NCBI GenBank assembly: GCA_905221605.1
Contig: CAJNDS010002169.1
Location: 1 to 64,000 of the forward strand
Direction of reading: 5' to 3'
DNA: 64,000 bases
Source of the DNA: Symbiodinium natans
Taxonomy: Eukaryota; Sar; Dinophyceae; Suessiales; Symbiodiniaceae
Part shown: positions 1 through 9,600 of the stretch, piece after piece
Layout of the letters: each line of letters begins with the position of its first letter
Position numbering within the stretch: position 1 is the first letter of the stretch
Notes under the pieces: generated by a model
The model's input: only the letters and a program-made list of their open reading frames with translations
The model's database searches: none
Told to the model about the DNA's origin: nothing
Translations under genes and position numbers: made by a program

Positions 1-63
1 TATAGAATTCCCTCTATGAATCGAAATTCAAATGATCCAAGCATTCCTGAAAAGAAGATCCCA

Positions 64-500
64 AACACGGGATCACCGCCACGAGACCACCACCACGACC
101 ACCAACACAACCACCCGCACGGACCCCCGCCACGGACCACCTCCACAGACCAACCACCACGGACCACCACCACGGGACCACCACCACGGGACCACCACCA
201 CGAGACCACCACCACGAGACAACCACCACAAGACCACCACCACGGAACCACCACCACGAGACCACCACCGCGGACCACCGCCACGGACCACCGCCACCCG
301 GCCACCACCATGGGACCACCACCACAGGACCATCACGACGGCCACCAGGGACCGCCACCACCACCACCACCAGCACAGACACCGCCACCACCACGACAGA
401 CCACCACTACCAAAGGAGCACCACCACCACGGGACCACCACCACACTGTGGGACCACCACGACGAACACCACGGGACCACGGACCACCACCACGGGCATT
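64..500. repeat. ACC/CCACCACGG low-complexity array
   Basis: Degenerate tandem repeat of CCACCACGG- and ACCACCACC-like words. Frames stay open on both strands only because the triplet repeat lacks stops; the conceptual products are His/Pro/Thr- or Trp/Val/Gly-rich and are not credible proteins. Confidence 0.9.
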
Positions 501-1423
501 CGAGAAAACCCCCCAAAACCCCAGCCTTTCAGCCCCAACCCCTCAGCACCCCAAAACCACCCACCCCCCACCCCACCCGACAGAACCCAAACCATTACAG
601 CAAAAGCAAAAAACAAAACCCCCCCAAAACACGACAAAACTCCGGACACAAACCCTATACAATTTCAATTAAACCCCAAAACCCTACACCGTAAAGCGTA
701 AAACCCTGAACCCGGGGGATCCCGAAAATTCCCGGAATTCAAATTCCTAGGATTTTTCGAGAGCTGTTGCTGATATGTGATCGTGAGGCCGAACCCCCTT
801 GAACAGCTGGCGGGCGGCGACCGTCCTCGGAACTACCCTGGACCAAGAGATTTCCTTGAAGATTTCCTTGAAGGTGAAGGGGCACCCACGTCATCATTGT
901 TGCGCTGGAACCTTAAATCCAACCCGGCAAGCCCAAGCCTCAATCCGGACAATTCCTAAAATTCCGGGAATTTTCAGCTCCGGGTGATTCCCAAAATTCC
1001 CAGGGTTTTTAGACAAAAAGTGTTAAAATTCCCGGAATTTTCAGGATCCCCCTGCAAGGCCCTCGCAAGCAACCAAAAGGACCGGAAGAGGAGGCGGGGC
1101 ATCCGACGAGGCGGCCGCAGAGCGAAAATAGGGGTCGAGCCCGTAGCCTTTTATGGGGATATATTCCAATCTAACGATCAATATTTATCTTCAATTTGAT
1201 ATGAATATGAAATTTAAAATTTGATGAGAACTCTTTGCCGCAATAATAAGAATAAGCATGATCTAAAGAATATGAAATTGAAAATACCATTCCCCAAATT
1301 TCAATACCTTACCGCCACCAGCATTATCTCCAATTAATGTATGGTTCTTGGTTCTTTTCCATTTGTTCGTTCGTAGATATTACCTCTGTACACAACTCAT
1401 TGCGACAGAAATACATTGCCACG
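501..1423. other. Non-coding spacer with AATTCCCGGAATT-like palindromes
   Basis: No gene is recognisable. A short palindrome-like word around AAAATTCCCGGAATTTTC recurs with variations at about 725-740, 958-974, 993-1010 and 1025-1042. The rest is AT-rich unique sequence lying 3' of the adenosylhomocysteinase array. Confidence 0.6.
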
Positions 1424-1563
1424 CTTGTGGCTTGGGTTTGCTGGCCACGGACTCGTCCGCCTCGCCCTTTGGGATCCACTGCCAGGCAAGCCTGTCAGGG
1501 CGCCAAAGGGAGGGACTGCGCGTGGCAGCGCAAAATGCACAAAATCGACAACTCCGCCGCCAC

Positions 1564-1957
1564 TTAGTAGCGGTACGTGTCTGGCTTGAAAGGCCCCTCA
1601 ACCGGCACGCCGATGTAGTCGGCCTGCTCTTTGCTCAGCTTGGTCATGCTGGCGCCCAGCGCTGGGAGGTGGAGAGCGGCCACCTTCTCATCCAGCTTCT
1701 TGGGCAGCAGGTACACGTCGTTCTTGTACTTCTTGGCCTTGGTGCAGTTCTCCAGGATGTCCAGCTGAGCCAGCACCTGGTTGGTGAAGGAGCAAGACAT
1801 CACGAAGGAGGGATGGCCCGTGGCGCAGCCCAGGTTCACCAGGCGGCCGGAGGCCAGCACGATGACGCCGTGGCCATCCGGGAACACAAAGCGGTCGACC
1901 TGCGGCTTAATGTTCTCCACCTTGATGCCAGGGGACTTCTCGAGGTCCTCCATGGCA

Positions 1958-2000
<43 letters not shown>

Positions 2001-2994
2001 TCTTCATCTTCTTCATGTGCTCAAGGGTGATGATCTTGAAGTTGCCCGTGGCGGATGTGAAGATGTCCACCTCGCCGACGACCTCCTCGAGGGTCACCAC
2101 CTGGAAGCCCTCCATGCATGCCTGCAGCGCGCAGATGGGGTCGATCTCCGTGATCAGCACTCGGGCACCGGCGCCGCGCATGGCAAAGGCGCAGCCCTTT
2201 CCCACATCGCCATAGCCCGCAACAAGAGCGCGCTTGCCGCCGATCATCACGTCGGTGGCGCGCATGATGCTGTCCGGCAGCGAGTGGCGGCAGCCGTAGA
2301 CGTTGTCGAACTTGGACTTGGTCACGCAGTCGTTGACGTTGATGGCCGGGAACAGGAGCTCGCCCTTGGCCGCCATCTCTCGAAGGCGATGCACGCCCGT
2401 AGTGGTCTCCTCGCTGACGCCCTTGCACTTGGCCGCCATGCGGGTGTACTTGGTCTTGTCCACCTGGATCGAATCCCTGAGCAGCTGAAGGATGCATTTG
2501 AACTCGGCATTGGTGGTGCTGGAGGGGTCCGGCAAGCTGCCATCCTTGGCGAACTTCTCCTCGAACTCCTTGCCCTTGTGGATGAGCAGGGTGGCGTCAC
2601 CGCCATCGTCCACCAGCTGGTCGCAGCCATCGGCTCCGGGCACGGTCATCATCTGCTCTGTGCACCACCAGTACTCCGGAAGAGTCTCACCCTTCCATGC
2701 AAAGACCGTGGCGGTGCCTGCCTTGGCGATGCCGGCTGCTGCGTGGTCCTGAGTGCTGAAGATGTTGCACGAGCACCAGCGCACCTTGGCACCCAGGGCA
2801 GACAGTGTCTCGATCAGCACCCCGGTCTGGATGGTCATGTGCAGGGAGCCGTTGATGTTCAGGCCCTTGAAGGGCTGCGAGGGGCCGAACTCCTTGCGTG
2901 CGGCCATGAGGCCAGGCATCTCGTGCTCCGCGAGCGTCAGCTCCTTGCGGCCGAACTCGGCCAAACCCATATCCTTCACCTTAGAGTCGGCCAT
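1564..2994 (-). CDS. Adenosylhomocysteinase (S-adenosyl-L-homocysteine hydrolase), downstream copy
   Basis: Hydrolyses S-adenosylhomocysteine to adenosine and homocysteine in the methyl cycle, using tightly bound NAD+; expected in the cytosol. The 476-residue frame begins [10 protein letters not shown] and ends KPDTYRY, the usual C-terminus of the family. The substrate side is seen in [16 protein letters not shown] and [10 protein letters not shown]; the Rossmann glycine motif is AGYGDVGKG near residue 260. It is longer than animal enzymes because of an insert of about 40 residues, as in plants and many bacteria. I chose the ATG at 2992-2994 because the family N-terminus starts there and the sibling gene has the same ATG. 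The frame stays open upstream for another 50 codons (to 3144), which could be 5' UTR or an extension. No intron is needed. Protein is identical to the upstream copy. Confidence 0.96.
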
Positions 2995-3370
2995 GCTTCC
3001 AGAGCCGCGCACGGGACCAAAATGGGACGGGGGAGGGTGCCTTTCGAAGCTGGGAATCGGCACGGTCACGCGACACATGAGACCAAGCTTGTCAAACCAT
3101 GCTGGCACAGCTTTCAAGGCCTTACATTTCTCAACAACAAGCACTGCTAAAGCATGTGAGCGCCCAGATACTTACTATTTTCTAGCTGATTCTCTGGATT
3201 CTCTGTCAAGGATCACAGTGCCACACATGTCTTGTGGCTTGGGTTTGTTGGCCACGGACTCGTCCGCCTCGCCCTTTGGGATCCACTGCCAGGCAAGCCT
3301 GTCAGGGCGCCAAAGGGAGGGACTGCGCGTGGCAGCGCAAAATGCACAAAATCGACAACTCCGCCGCCAC

Positions 3371-3764
3371 TTAGTAGCGGTACGTGTCTGGCTTGAAAGG
3401 CCCCTCAACCGGCACGCCGATGTAGTCGGCCTGCTCTTTGCTCAGCTTGGTCATGCTGGCGCCCAGCGCTGGGAGGTGGAGAGCGGCCACCTTCTCATCC
3501 AGCTTCTTGGGCAGCAGGTACACGTCGTTCTTGTACTTCTTGGCCTTGGTGCAGTTCTCCAGGATGTCCAGCTGAGCCAGCACCTGGTTGGTGAAGGAGC
3601 AAGACATCACGAAGGAGGGATGGCCCGTGGCGCAGCCCAGGTTCACCAGGCGGCCGGAGGCCAGCACGATGACGCCGTGGCCATCCGGGAACACAAAGCG
3701 GTCGACCTGCGGCTTAATGTTCTCCACCTTGATGCCAGGGGACTTCTCGAGGTCCTCCATGGCA

Positions 3765-3807
<43 letters not shown>

Positions 3808-4801
3808 TCTTCATCTTCTTCATGTGCTCAAGGGTGATGATCTTGAAGTTGCCCGTGGCGGATGTGAAGATGTCCACCTCGCCGACGACCTCCTCGAGGG
3901 TCACCACCTGGAAGCCCTCCATGCATGCCTGCAGCGCGCAGATGGGGTCGATCTCCGTGATCAGCACTCGGGCACCGGCGCCGCGCATGGCAAAGGCGCA
4001 GCCCTTTCCCACATCGCCATAGCCCGCAACAAGAGCGCGCTTGCCGCCGATCATCACGTCGGTGGCGCGCATGATGCTGTCCGGCAGCGAGTGGCGGCAG
4101 CCGTAGACGTTGTCGAACTTGGACTTGGTCACGCAGTCGTTGACGTTGATGGCCGGGAACAGGAGCTCGCCCTTGGCCGCCATCTCTCGAAGGCGATGCA
4201 CGCCCGTAGTGGTCTCCTCGCTGACGCCCTTGCACTTGGCCGCCATGCGGGTGTACTTGGTCTTGTCCACCTGGATCGAATCCCTGAGCAGCTGAAGGAT
4301 GCATTTGAACTCGGCATTGGTGGTGCTGGAGGGGTCCGGCAAGCTGCCATCCTTGGCGAACTTCTCCTCGAACTCCTTGCCCTTGTGGATGAGCAGGGTG
4401 GCGTCACCCCCATCGTCCACCAGCTGGTCGCAGCCATCGGCTCCGGGCACGGTCATCATCTGCTCTGTGCACCACCAGTACTCCGGAAGAGTCTCACCCT
4501 TCCATGCAAAGACCGTGGCGGTGCCTGCCTTAGCGATGCCGGCTGCTGCGTGGTCCTGAGTGCTGAAGATGTTGCACGAGCACCAGCGCACCTTGGCACC
4601 CAGGGCAGACAGTGTCTCGATCAGCACCCCGGTCTGGATGGTCATGTGCAGGGAGCCGTTGATGTTCAGGCCCTTGAAGGGCTGCGAGGGGCCGAACTCC
4701 TTGCGTGCGGCCATGAGGCCAGGCATCTCGTGCTCCGCGAGCGTCAGCTCCTTGCGGCCGAACTCGGCCAAACCCATATCCTTCACCTTAGAGTCGGCCA
4801 T
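3371..4801 (-). CDS. Adenosylhomocysteinase, upstream copy
   Basis: Second head-to-tail copy, encoding the same 476 residues as the gene at 1564-2994. Silent differences seen include a glycine codon near 4410 (GGG here, GGC there) and an alanine codon near 4532. The NAD+-binding glycine motif, the lysine/aspartate substrate motif CVTKSKFDN and the C-terminal Tyr are all intact, so it should be functional. Only six extra codons are open upstream of the ATG, unlike the 50 upstream of its sibling, because the flanking sequences diverge 60 bp before the start. Transcription runs toward the other copy, with 376 bp between this stop codon and the next start. No TATA box or bacterial signal is evident; dinoflagellate genes usually lack TATA and are trans-spliced. 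Confidence 0.96.
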
Positions 4802-5102
4802 GCTTCCAGAGCCGCGCACGGGACCAAAATGGGACGGGGCAGGGTGCCTTTCGAAGCTGGGAGCGGCGGCAGCGGAGATGGTGTCGAAGGCTCATGGGGT
4901 TCAGAGATTAGGGTTTTAGCCTTCAGGGTTTGGGATTGAAGGCTTATGTAGTGTTTGGAGGGACATGTAGGGGGTTGTCTGCGTTGACCCCTTGCGGCTC
5001 CTACTCTACCTGACAATACCCGACAAGCAGGGAACCCAAACCCGGATACCTGAACCCTTAAACTCTAAGACTCTAAACTCTAAACCCTCAACTTCGGATG
5101 TT

Positions 5103-5181
5103 CCCCTTATACGAACAGTCCTTAATAGGGATTATAGTACCTTCGATTATAATCCCTATTACGGACTGTTAGTATAAGGGG
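5103..5181. repeat. MITE-like inverted repeat (34-bp arms)
   Basis: Arms 5103-5136 and 5148-5181 are reverse complements with 2 mismatches in 34, around an 11-nt loop. The left arm begins CCCCTTATACGAACAGTCC. A related word, ACTAACAGTCCTTAGGGG, occurs near 13832, which suggests a dispersed family. No transposase is present. Confidence 0.75.
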
Positions 5182-5886
5182 GACGTCCTAGCCCTCAACC
5201 CTAAAGCCCCCCGCAAAGCTCAACAAGCTCCCTTTTCCAGCTGGAGCAGGCGATTGCAACAGCGCGAAGAGGCAGGCTTTTCTCCGGGGCCCCCGGAACT
5301 TGTCGAAGGGTTCAGGGATCAGGGTTTAGGGTTTAGGGTGATTTTGTGCACCGTCTCGCTTCTCCTTGTGTACCCACCTTGTTCCACCCCTAAGACCATT
5401 AAGAAACTACACCTTGAGAACCCGAAACCCCCAAGAACCCTAGACCTCTCAACCTAAGAACATACCTAAGAACATACACCCACCAACACTCAGCCTAAAC
5501 CCTGAACGGTACACCCCGTGGCACCGTAAACCGAAACCAGCTAAACACTCTCAAAACCTAAAGAACCTAAATCTTAAACCCCAAACCCGGTTCACAACCC
5601 TAAACCCTAATACCCTAATACCATAATACCTTATTCCCCTAAACCCTCAACCCTGAACCCTAAACCACAACCTTGTGTGAAGGACGGGGGATGCCCCCAA
5701 GCTGATTATGCACCCGTTCTCGTACCCTATACCATAGGGAGCATGTACTAATGCGAATTTGTGCCCTAAACACCCAAGCTTTAGGGGGAGTAAGCTTGTA
5801 ATAAAATCAGGGTCTATAATCACAAAGTTCGAAAATTTGTCCTGCGAACCGAGTTTGCTAGTGTCACCAGCTATTATCACATTTTT

Positions 5887-6236
5887 ATTCCGGACGGTTG
5901 TTTTTTTAAGAGTTCGTGTTTAGGGTTCAGGGCTTACGCAGTAAGGCGTGAGGCCCTGAGGGCCTTGGGCTCCAGGAATCTTAAGCCCGGAGAATGCAGA
6001 AAGCTAGGACTGGTCAGTTGGATGTAAAGCCGTGTGGAATTTCATTATGAAACGAGGCCCCAAACAACTTTTATGACAGGAAGCCCACAGGCCAGCCCGA
6101 CGCAGTTTAATAAACTTGTTGCATCACCCTCTATAATACACAGCTTGTTTTCGGGATGATTGTTTTTTAAGGGGTTGTGTTTAGGGTTAAGGTTTGAGGT
6201 TCTGAGGGCCTGGGCTCCAGGAATGTTAAAGGCTGG
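5887..6236. repeat. Diverged direct repeat pair (about 100 bp each)
   Basis: 5887-5995 and 6150-6236 share the order of words GATTGTTTTTTAAG-like, GTGTTTAGGGTT, CTGAGGGCCTGGGCTCCAGGAAT and TTAA, with small indels. Both contain one telomere-like TTTAGGG. Confidence 0.65.
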
Positions 6237-6597
6237 AAAACTTCAGGCCTTAAGGTCCTAAAATTAAAGGCTTGAGGCTACAGCCTTGAGGCCCTGAGGG
6301 CGTTTCCCCGCCCCCCCGTTTGTTCGGGGTGTCGCCGCGCCACGTGTTTATAAAGCGCCCAAATTTGTTTGGGGGGTGGGAGGGGGGGTGGCTATATATT
6401 AAAAGCAGTGCAACATTATAGGATTTTGGCGAGACCTTAGGAGATGAGAATTTGAGACTTCAAGCTTGCTCACGCTGCAAGGCCCTAGCGGCCGTAGCGC
6501 ACTTGGACAAGACGCAGGGCCCCCGAAGAAAACACAAAATTTGCATCTTACAGTCCGACGTTCGAACTGATTCTAGGCCAGCAGCGGTGCATCACGT

Positions 6598-6678
6598 TTA
6601 CGGGCTACTCACAGAGGCACGCAGCGGGGAGGCAGTGTAGTTGGCCCAATCACCCCAAGCGCTGCCGGTCAAGCCATC
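6598..6678 (-). CDS. Light-harvesting polyprotein terminal exon
   Basis: Last exon, 26 codons plus stop. It begins DGLTGSAWGDW like other A exons, runs to TASPLRA, then leaves the repeat and ends SVSSP and TAA (6598-6600). It supplies the C-terminus of unit 6, stopping just past the presumed SPLRA processing site. This supports reading the whole array as one polyprotein. Intron 6679-6793 precedes it. Confidence 0.82.
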   Translation of the reverse strand, partial: DGLTGSAWGDWANYTASPLRASVSSP

Positions 6679-9600
6679 CTGTGCAGGATGCAAATGACTT
6701 CATGACATGCACGCACAAACTCAAGAAACACTTGGTATGACGCACTCTTGCTAACAACACTTTGACAAAAGAATCTTGTCATATCGGAGTCGCCTGGAAA
6801 AACATGCCGATGATGGCCATCATCGCCAGCCTTCCGTTCGCCAACTCCGCCGAAAGTTTTTTCGTCTTCTCAGCAGGGTCGCTGGACGTCAAGACCTTGA
6901 AACCGAAGTCGCCGGCTGCGGCCGCAGTTCCGGCAGACTGATCCTGGGAGACCTCGCAGAACGCCATGTACGCGAGAATCTGACCCCAACCTGCGGCGGG
7001 AACCTTGGAGATTGCAGCCAATCCGTTCGGGACATCCGCAAATTTAAGTCCTGCTGATGGTGACAAATATCCGGGGAACTTGCCAGTGATCCTTGGTCTG
7101 CACGGTCTGCACTGCAACTACGTCATCATTGATCTGACGCTGACGTGCAGCTGCGTATGTATGTATGTATGTACGTACGTATGTATGTATGTCTTCTTCC
7201 GTGTCATATATCGGGGATAAGCATGAATGAAGCCTTCTTGCAGAAGAGTTGCTCAGGGGTAATGTATCCCATCGCTGCAAGCATGGCAATGCGTCCGTGC
7301 TTGATCTCGGTCTGACGACGACGCTTGAAGTCCTCCACGCTTCCGTCGGCCGTAAATCCTGCGGGATCCCAGAAGCCGACCGGATCCTGAACTCCAAGTT
7401 CGTTCTCAAAGGCACGCAGCGGGGAGGCAGTGTAGTTGGCCCAATCACCCCAAGCGCTGCCGGTCAAGCCATCCTGTGCAGGATGCAAATGACTTCATGA
7501 CATGCACGCACAAACTCAAGAAACACTTGGTATGACGCACTCTTGCTAACAACACTTTGACAAAAGAATCTTGTCATATCGGAGTCGCCTGGAAAAACAT
7601 GCCGATGATGGCCATCATCGCCAGCCTTCCGTTCGCCAACTCCGCCGAAAGTTTTTTCGTCTTCTCAGCAGGGTCGCTGGACGTCAAGACCTTGAAACCG
7701 AAGTCGCCGGCTGCGGCCGCAGTTCCGGCAGACTGATCCTGGGAGACCTCGCAGAACGCCATGTACGCGAGAATCTGACCCCAACCTGCGGCGGGAACCT
7801 TGGAGATTGCAGCCAATCCGTTCGGGACATCCGCAAATTTAAGTCCTGCTGATGGTGACAAATATCCGGGGAACTTGCCAGTGATCCTTGGTCTGCACGG
7901 TCTGCACTGCAACTACGTCATCATTGATCTGACGCTGACGTGCAGCTGCGTATGTATGTATGTATGTACGTACGTATGTATGTATGTATCTATGTCTTCT
8001 TCCGTGTCATATATCGTTTTGGGGTTAAGCATGAATGAAGCCTTCTTGCAGAAGAGTTGCTCAGGGGTAATGTATCCCATCGCTGCAAGCATGGCAATGC
8101 GTCCGTGCTTGATCTCGGTCTGACGACGACGCTTGAAGTCCTCCACGCTTCCGTCGGCCGTAAATCCTGCGGGATCCCAGAAGCCGACCGGATCCTGAAC
8201 TCCAAGTTCGTTCTCAAAGGCACGCAGCGGGGAGGCAGTGTAGTTGGCCCAATCACCCCAAGCGCTGCCGGTCAAGCCATCCTGTGCAGGATGCAAATGA
8301 CTTCATGACATGCACGCACAAACTCAAGAAACACTTGGTATGACGCACTCTTGCTAACAACACTTTGACAAAAGAATCTTGTCATATCGGAGTCGCCTGG
8401 AAAAACATGCCGATGATGGCCATCATCGCCAGCCTTCCGTTCGCCAACTCCGCCGAAAGTTTTTTCGTCTTCTCAGCAGGGTCGCTGGACGTCAAGACCT
8501 TGAAACCGAAGTCGCCGGCTGCGGCCGCAGTTCCGGCAGACTGATCCTGGGAGACCTCGCAGAACGCCATGTACGCGAGAATCTGACCCCAACCTGCGGC
8601 GGGAACCTTGGAGATTGCAGCCAATCCGTTCGGGACATCCGCAAATTTAAGTCCTGCTGATGGTGACAAATATCCGGGGAACTTGCCAGTGATCCTTGGT
8701 CTGCACGGTCTGCACTGCAACTACGTCATCATTGATCTGACGCTGACGTGCAGCTGCGTATGTATGTATGTATGTACGTACGTATGTATGTATGTATGTC
8801 TTCTTCCGTGTCATATATCGTTTTGGGGTTAAGCATGAATGAAGCCTTCTTGCAGAAGAGTTGCTCAGGGGTAATGTATCCCATCGCTGCAAGCATGGCA
8901 ATGCGTCCGTGCTTGATCTCGGTCTGACGACGACGCTTGAAGTCCTCCACGCTTCCGTCGGCCGTAAATCCTGCGGGATCCCAGAAGCCGACCGGATCCT
9001 GAACTCCAAGTTCGTTCTCAAAGGCACGCAGCGGGGAGGCAGTGTAGTTGGCCCAATCACCCCAAGCGCTGCCGGTCAAGCCATCCTGTGCAGGATGCAA
9101 ATGACTTCATGACATGCACGCACAAACTCAAGAAACACTTGGTATGACGCACTCTTGCTAACAACACTTTGACAAAAGAATCTTGTCATATCGGAGTCGC
9201 CTGGAAAAACATGCCGATGATGGCCATCATCGCCAGCCTTCCGTTCGCCAACTCCGCCGAAAGTTTTTTCGTCTTCTCAGCAGGGTCGCTGGACGTCAAG
9301 ACCTTGAAACCGAAGTCGCCGGCTGCGGCCGCAGTTCCGGCAGACTGATCCTGGGAGACCTCGCAGAACGCCATGTACGCGAGAATCTGACCCCAACCTG
9401 CGGCGGGAACCTTGGAGATTGCAGCCAATCCGTTCGGGACATCCGCAAATTTAAGTCCTGCTGATGGTGACAAATATCCGGGGAACTTGCCAGTGATCCT
9501 TGGTCTGCACGGTCTGCACTGCAACTACGTCATCATTGATCTGACGCTGACGTGCAGCTGCGTATGTATGTATGTACGTACGTATGTATGTATGTATGTC

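Larger units (their letters stand above)
1424..4862. repeat. Tandem duplication carrying the two adenosylhomocysteinase genes
   Basis: Two direct copies of about 1,632 bp (1424-3055 and 3231-4862), offset by 1,807 bp and separated by a 175-bp unique spacer (3056-3230). Each copy has about 140 bp of 3' flank, the 1,431-bp gene and about 60 bp of 5' flank. By eye the copies differ at only a few bases, so they are either a recent duplication or kept alike by gene conversion. Head-to-tail arrays of this kind are typical of highly expressed dinoflagellate genes. Confidence 0.93.
4863..6597. other. Spacer with degenerate telomere-like repeats
   Basis: No gene recognised. Scattered CCCTAAA/TTTAGGG words occur, densest at about 5590-5665 (CCCTAAACCCTAATACCCTA-like). 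It also holds the hairpin at 5103-5181 and a diverged direct repeat at 5887-5995 and 6150-6236. The last 150 bp lies 3' of the light-harvesting gene and may be its 3' UTR. Confidence 0.7.

Noticed and set aside
14-694. Several 126-220-codon frames on both strands in the ACC repeat
   Set aside because: Products of a stop-free triplet repeat; composition is His/Pro/Thr or Trp/Val/Gly only.
1348-4939. Long plus-strand open frames (600 and 728 codons) over the adenosylhomocysteinase genes
   Set aside because: They are antisense to clear genes, arise from strong third-position GC bias, and show no family features.
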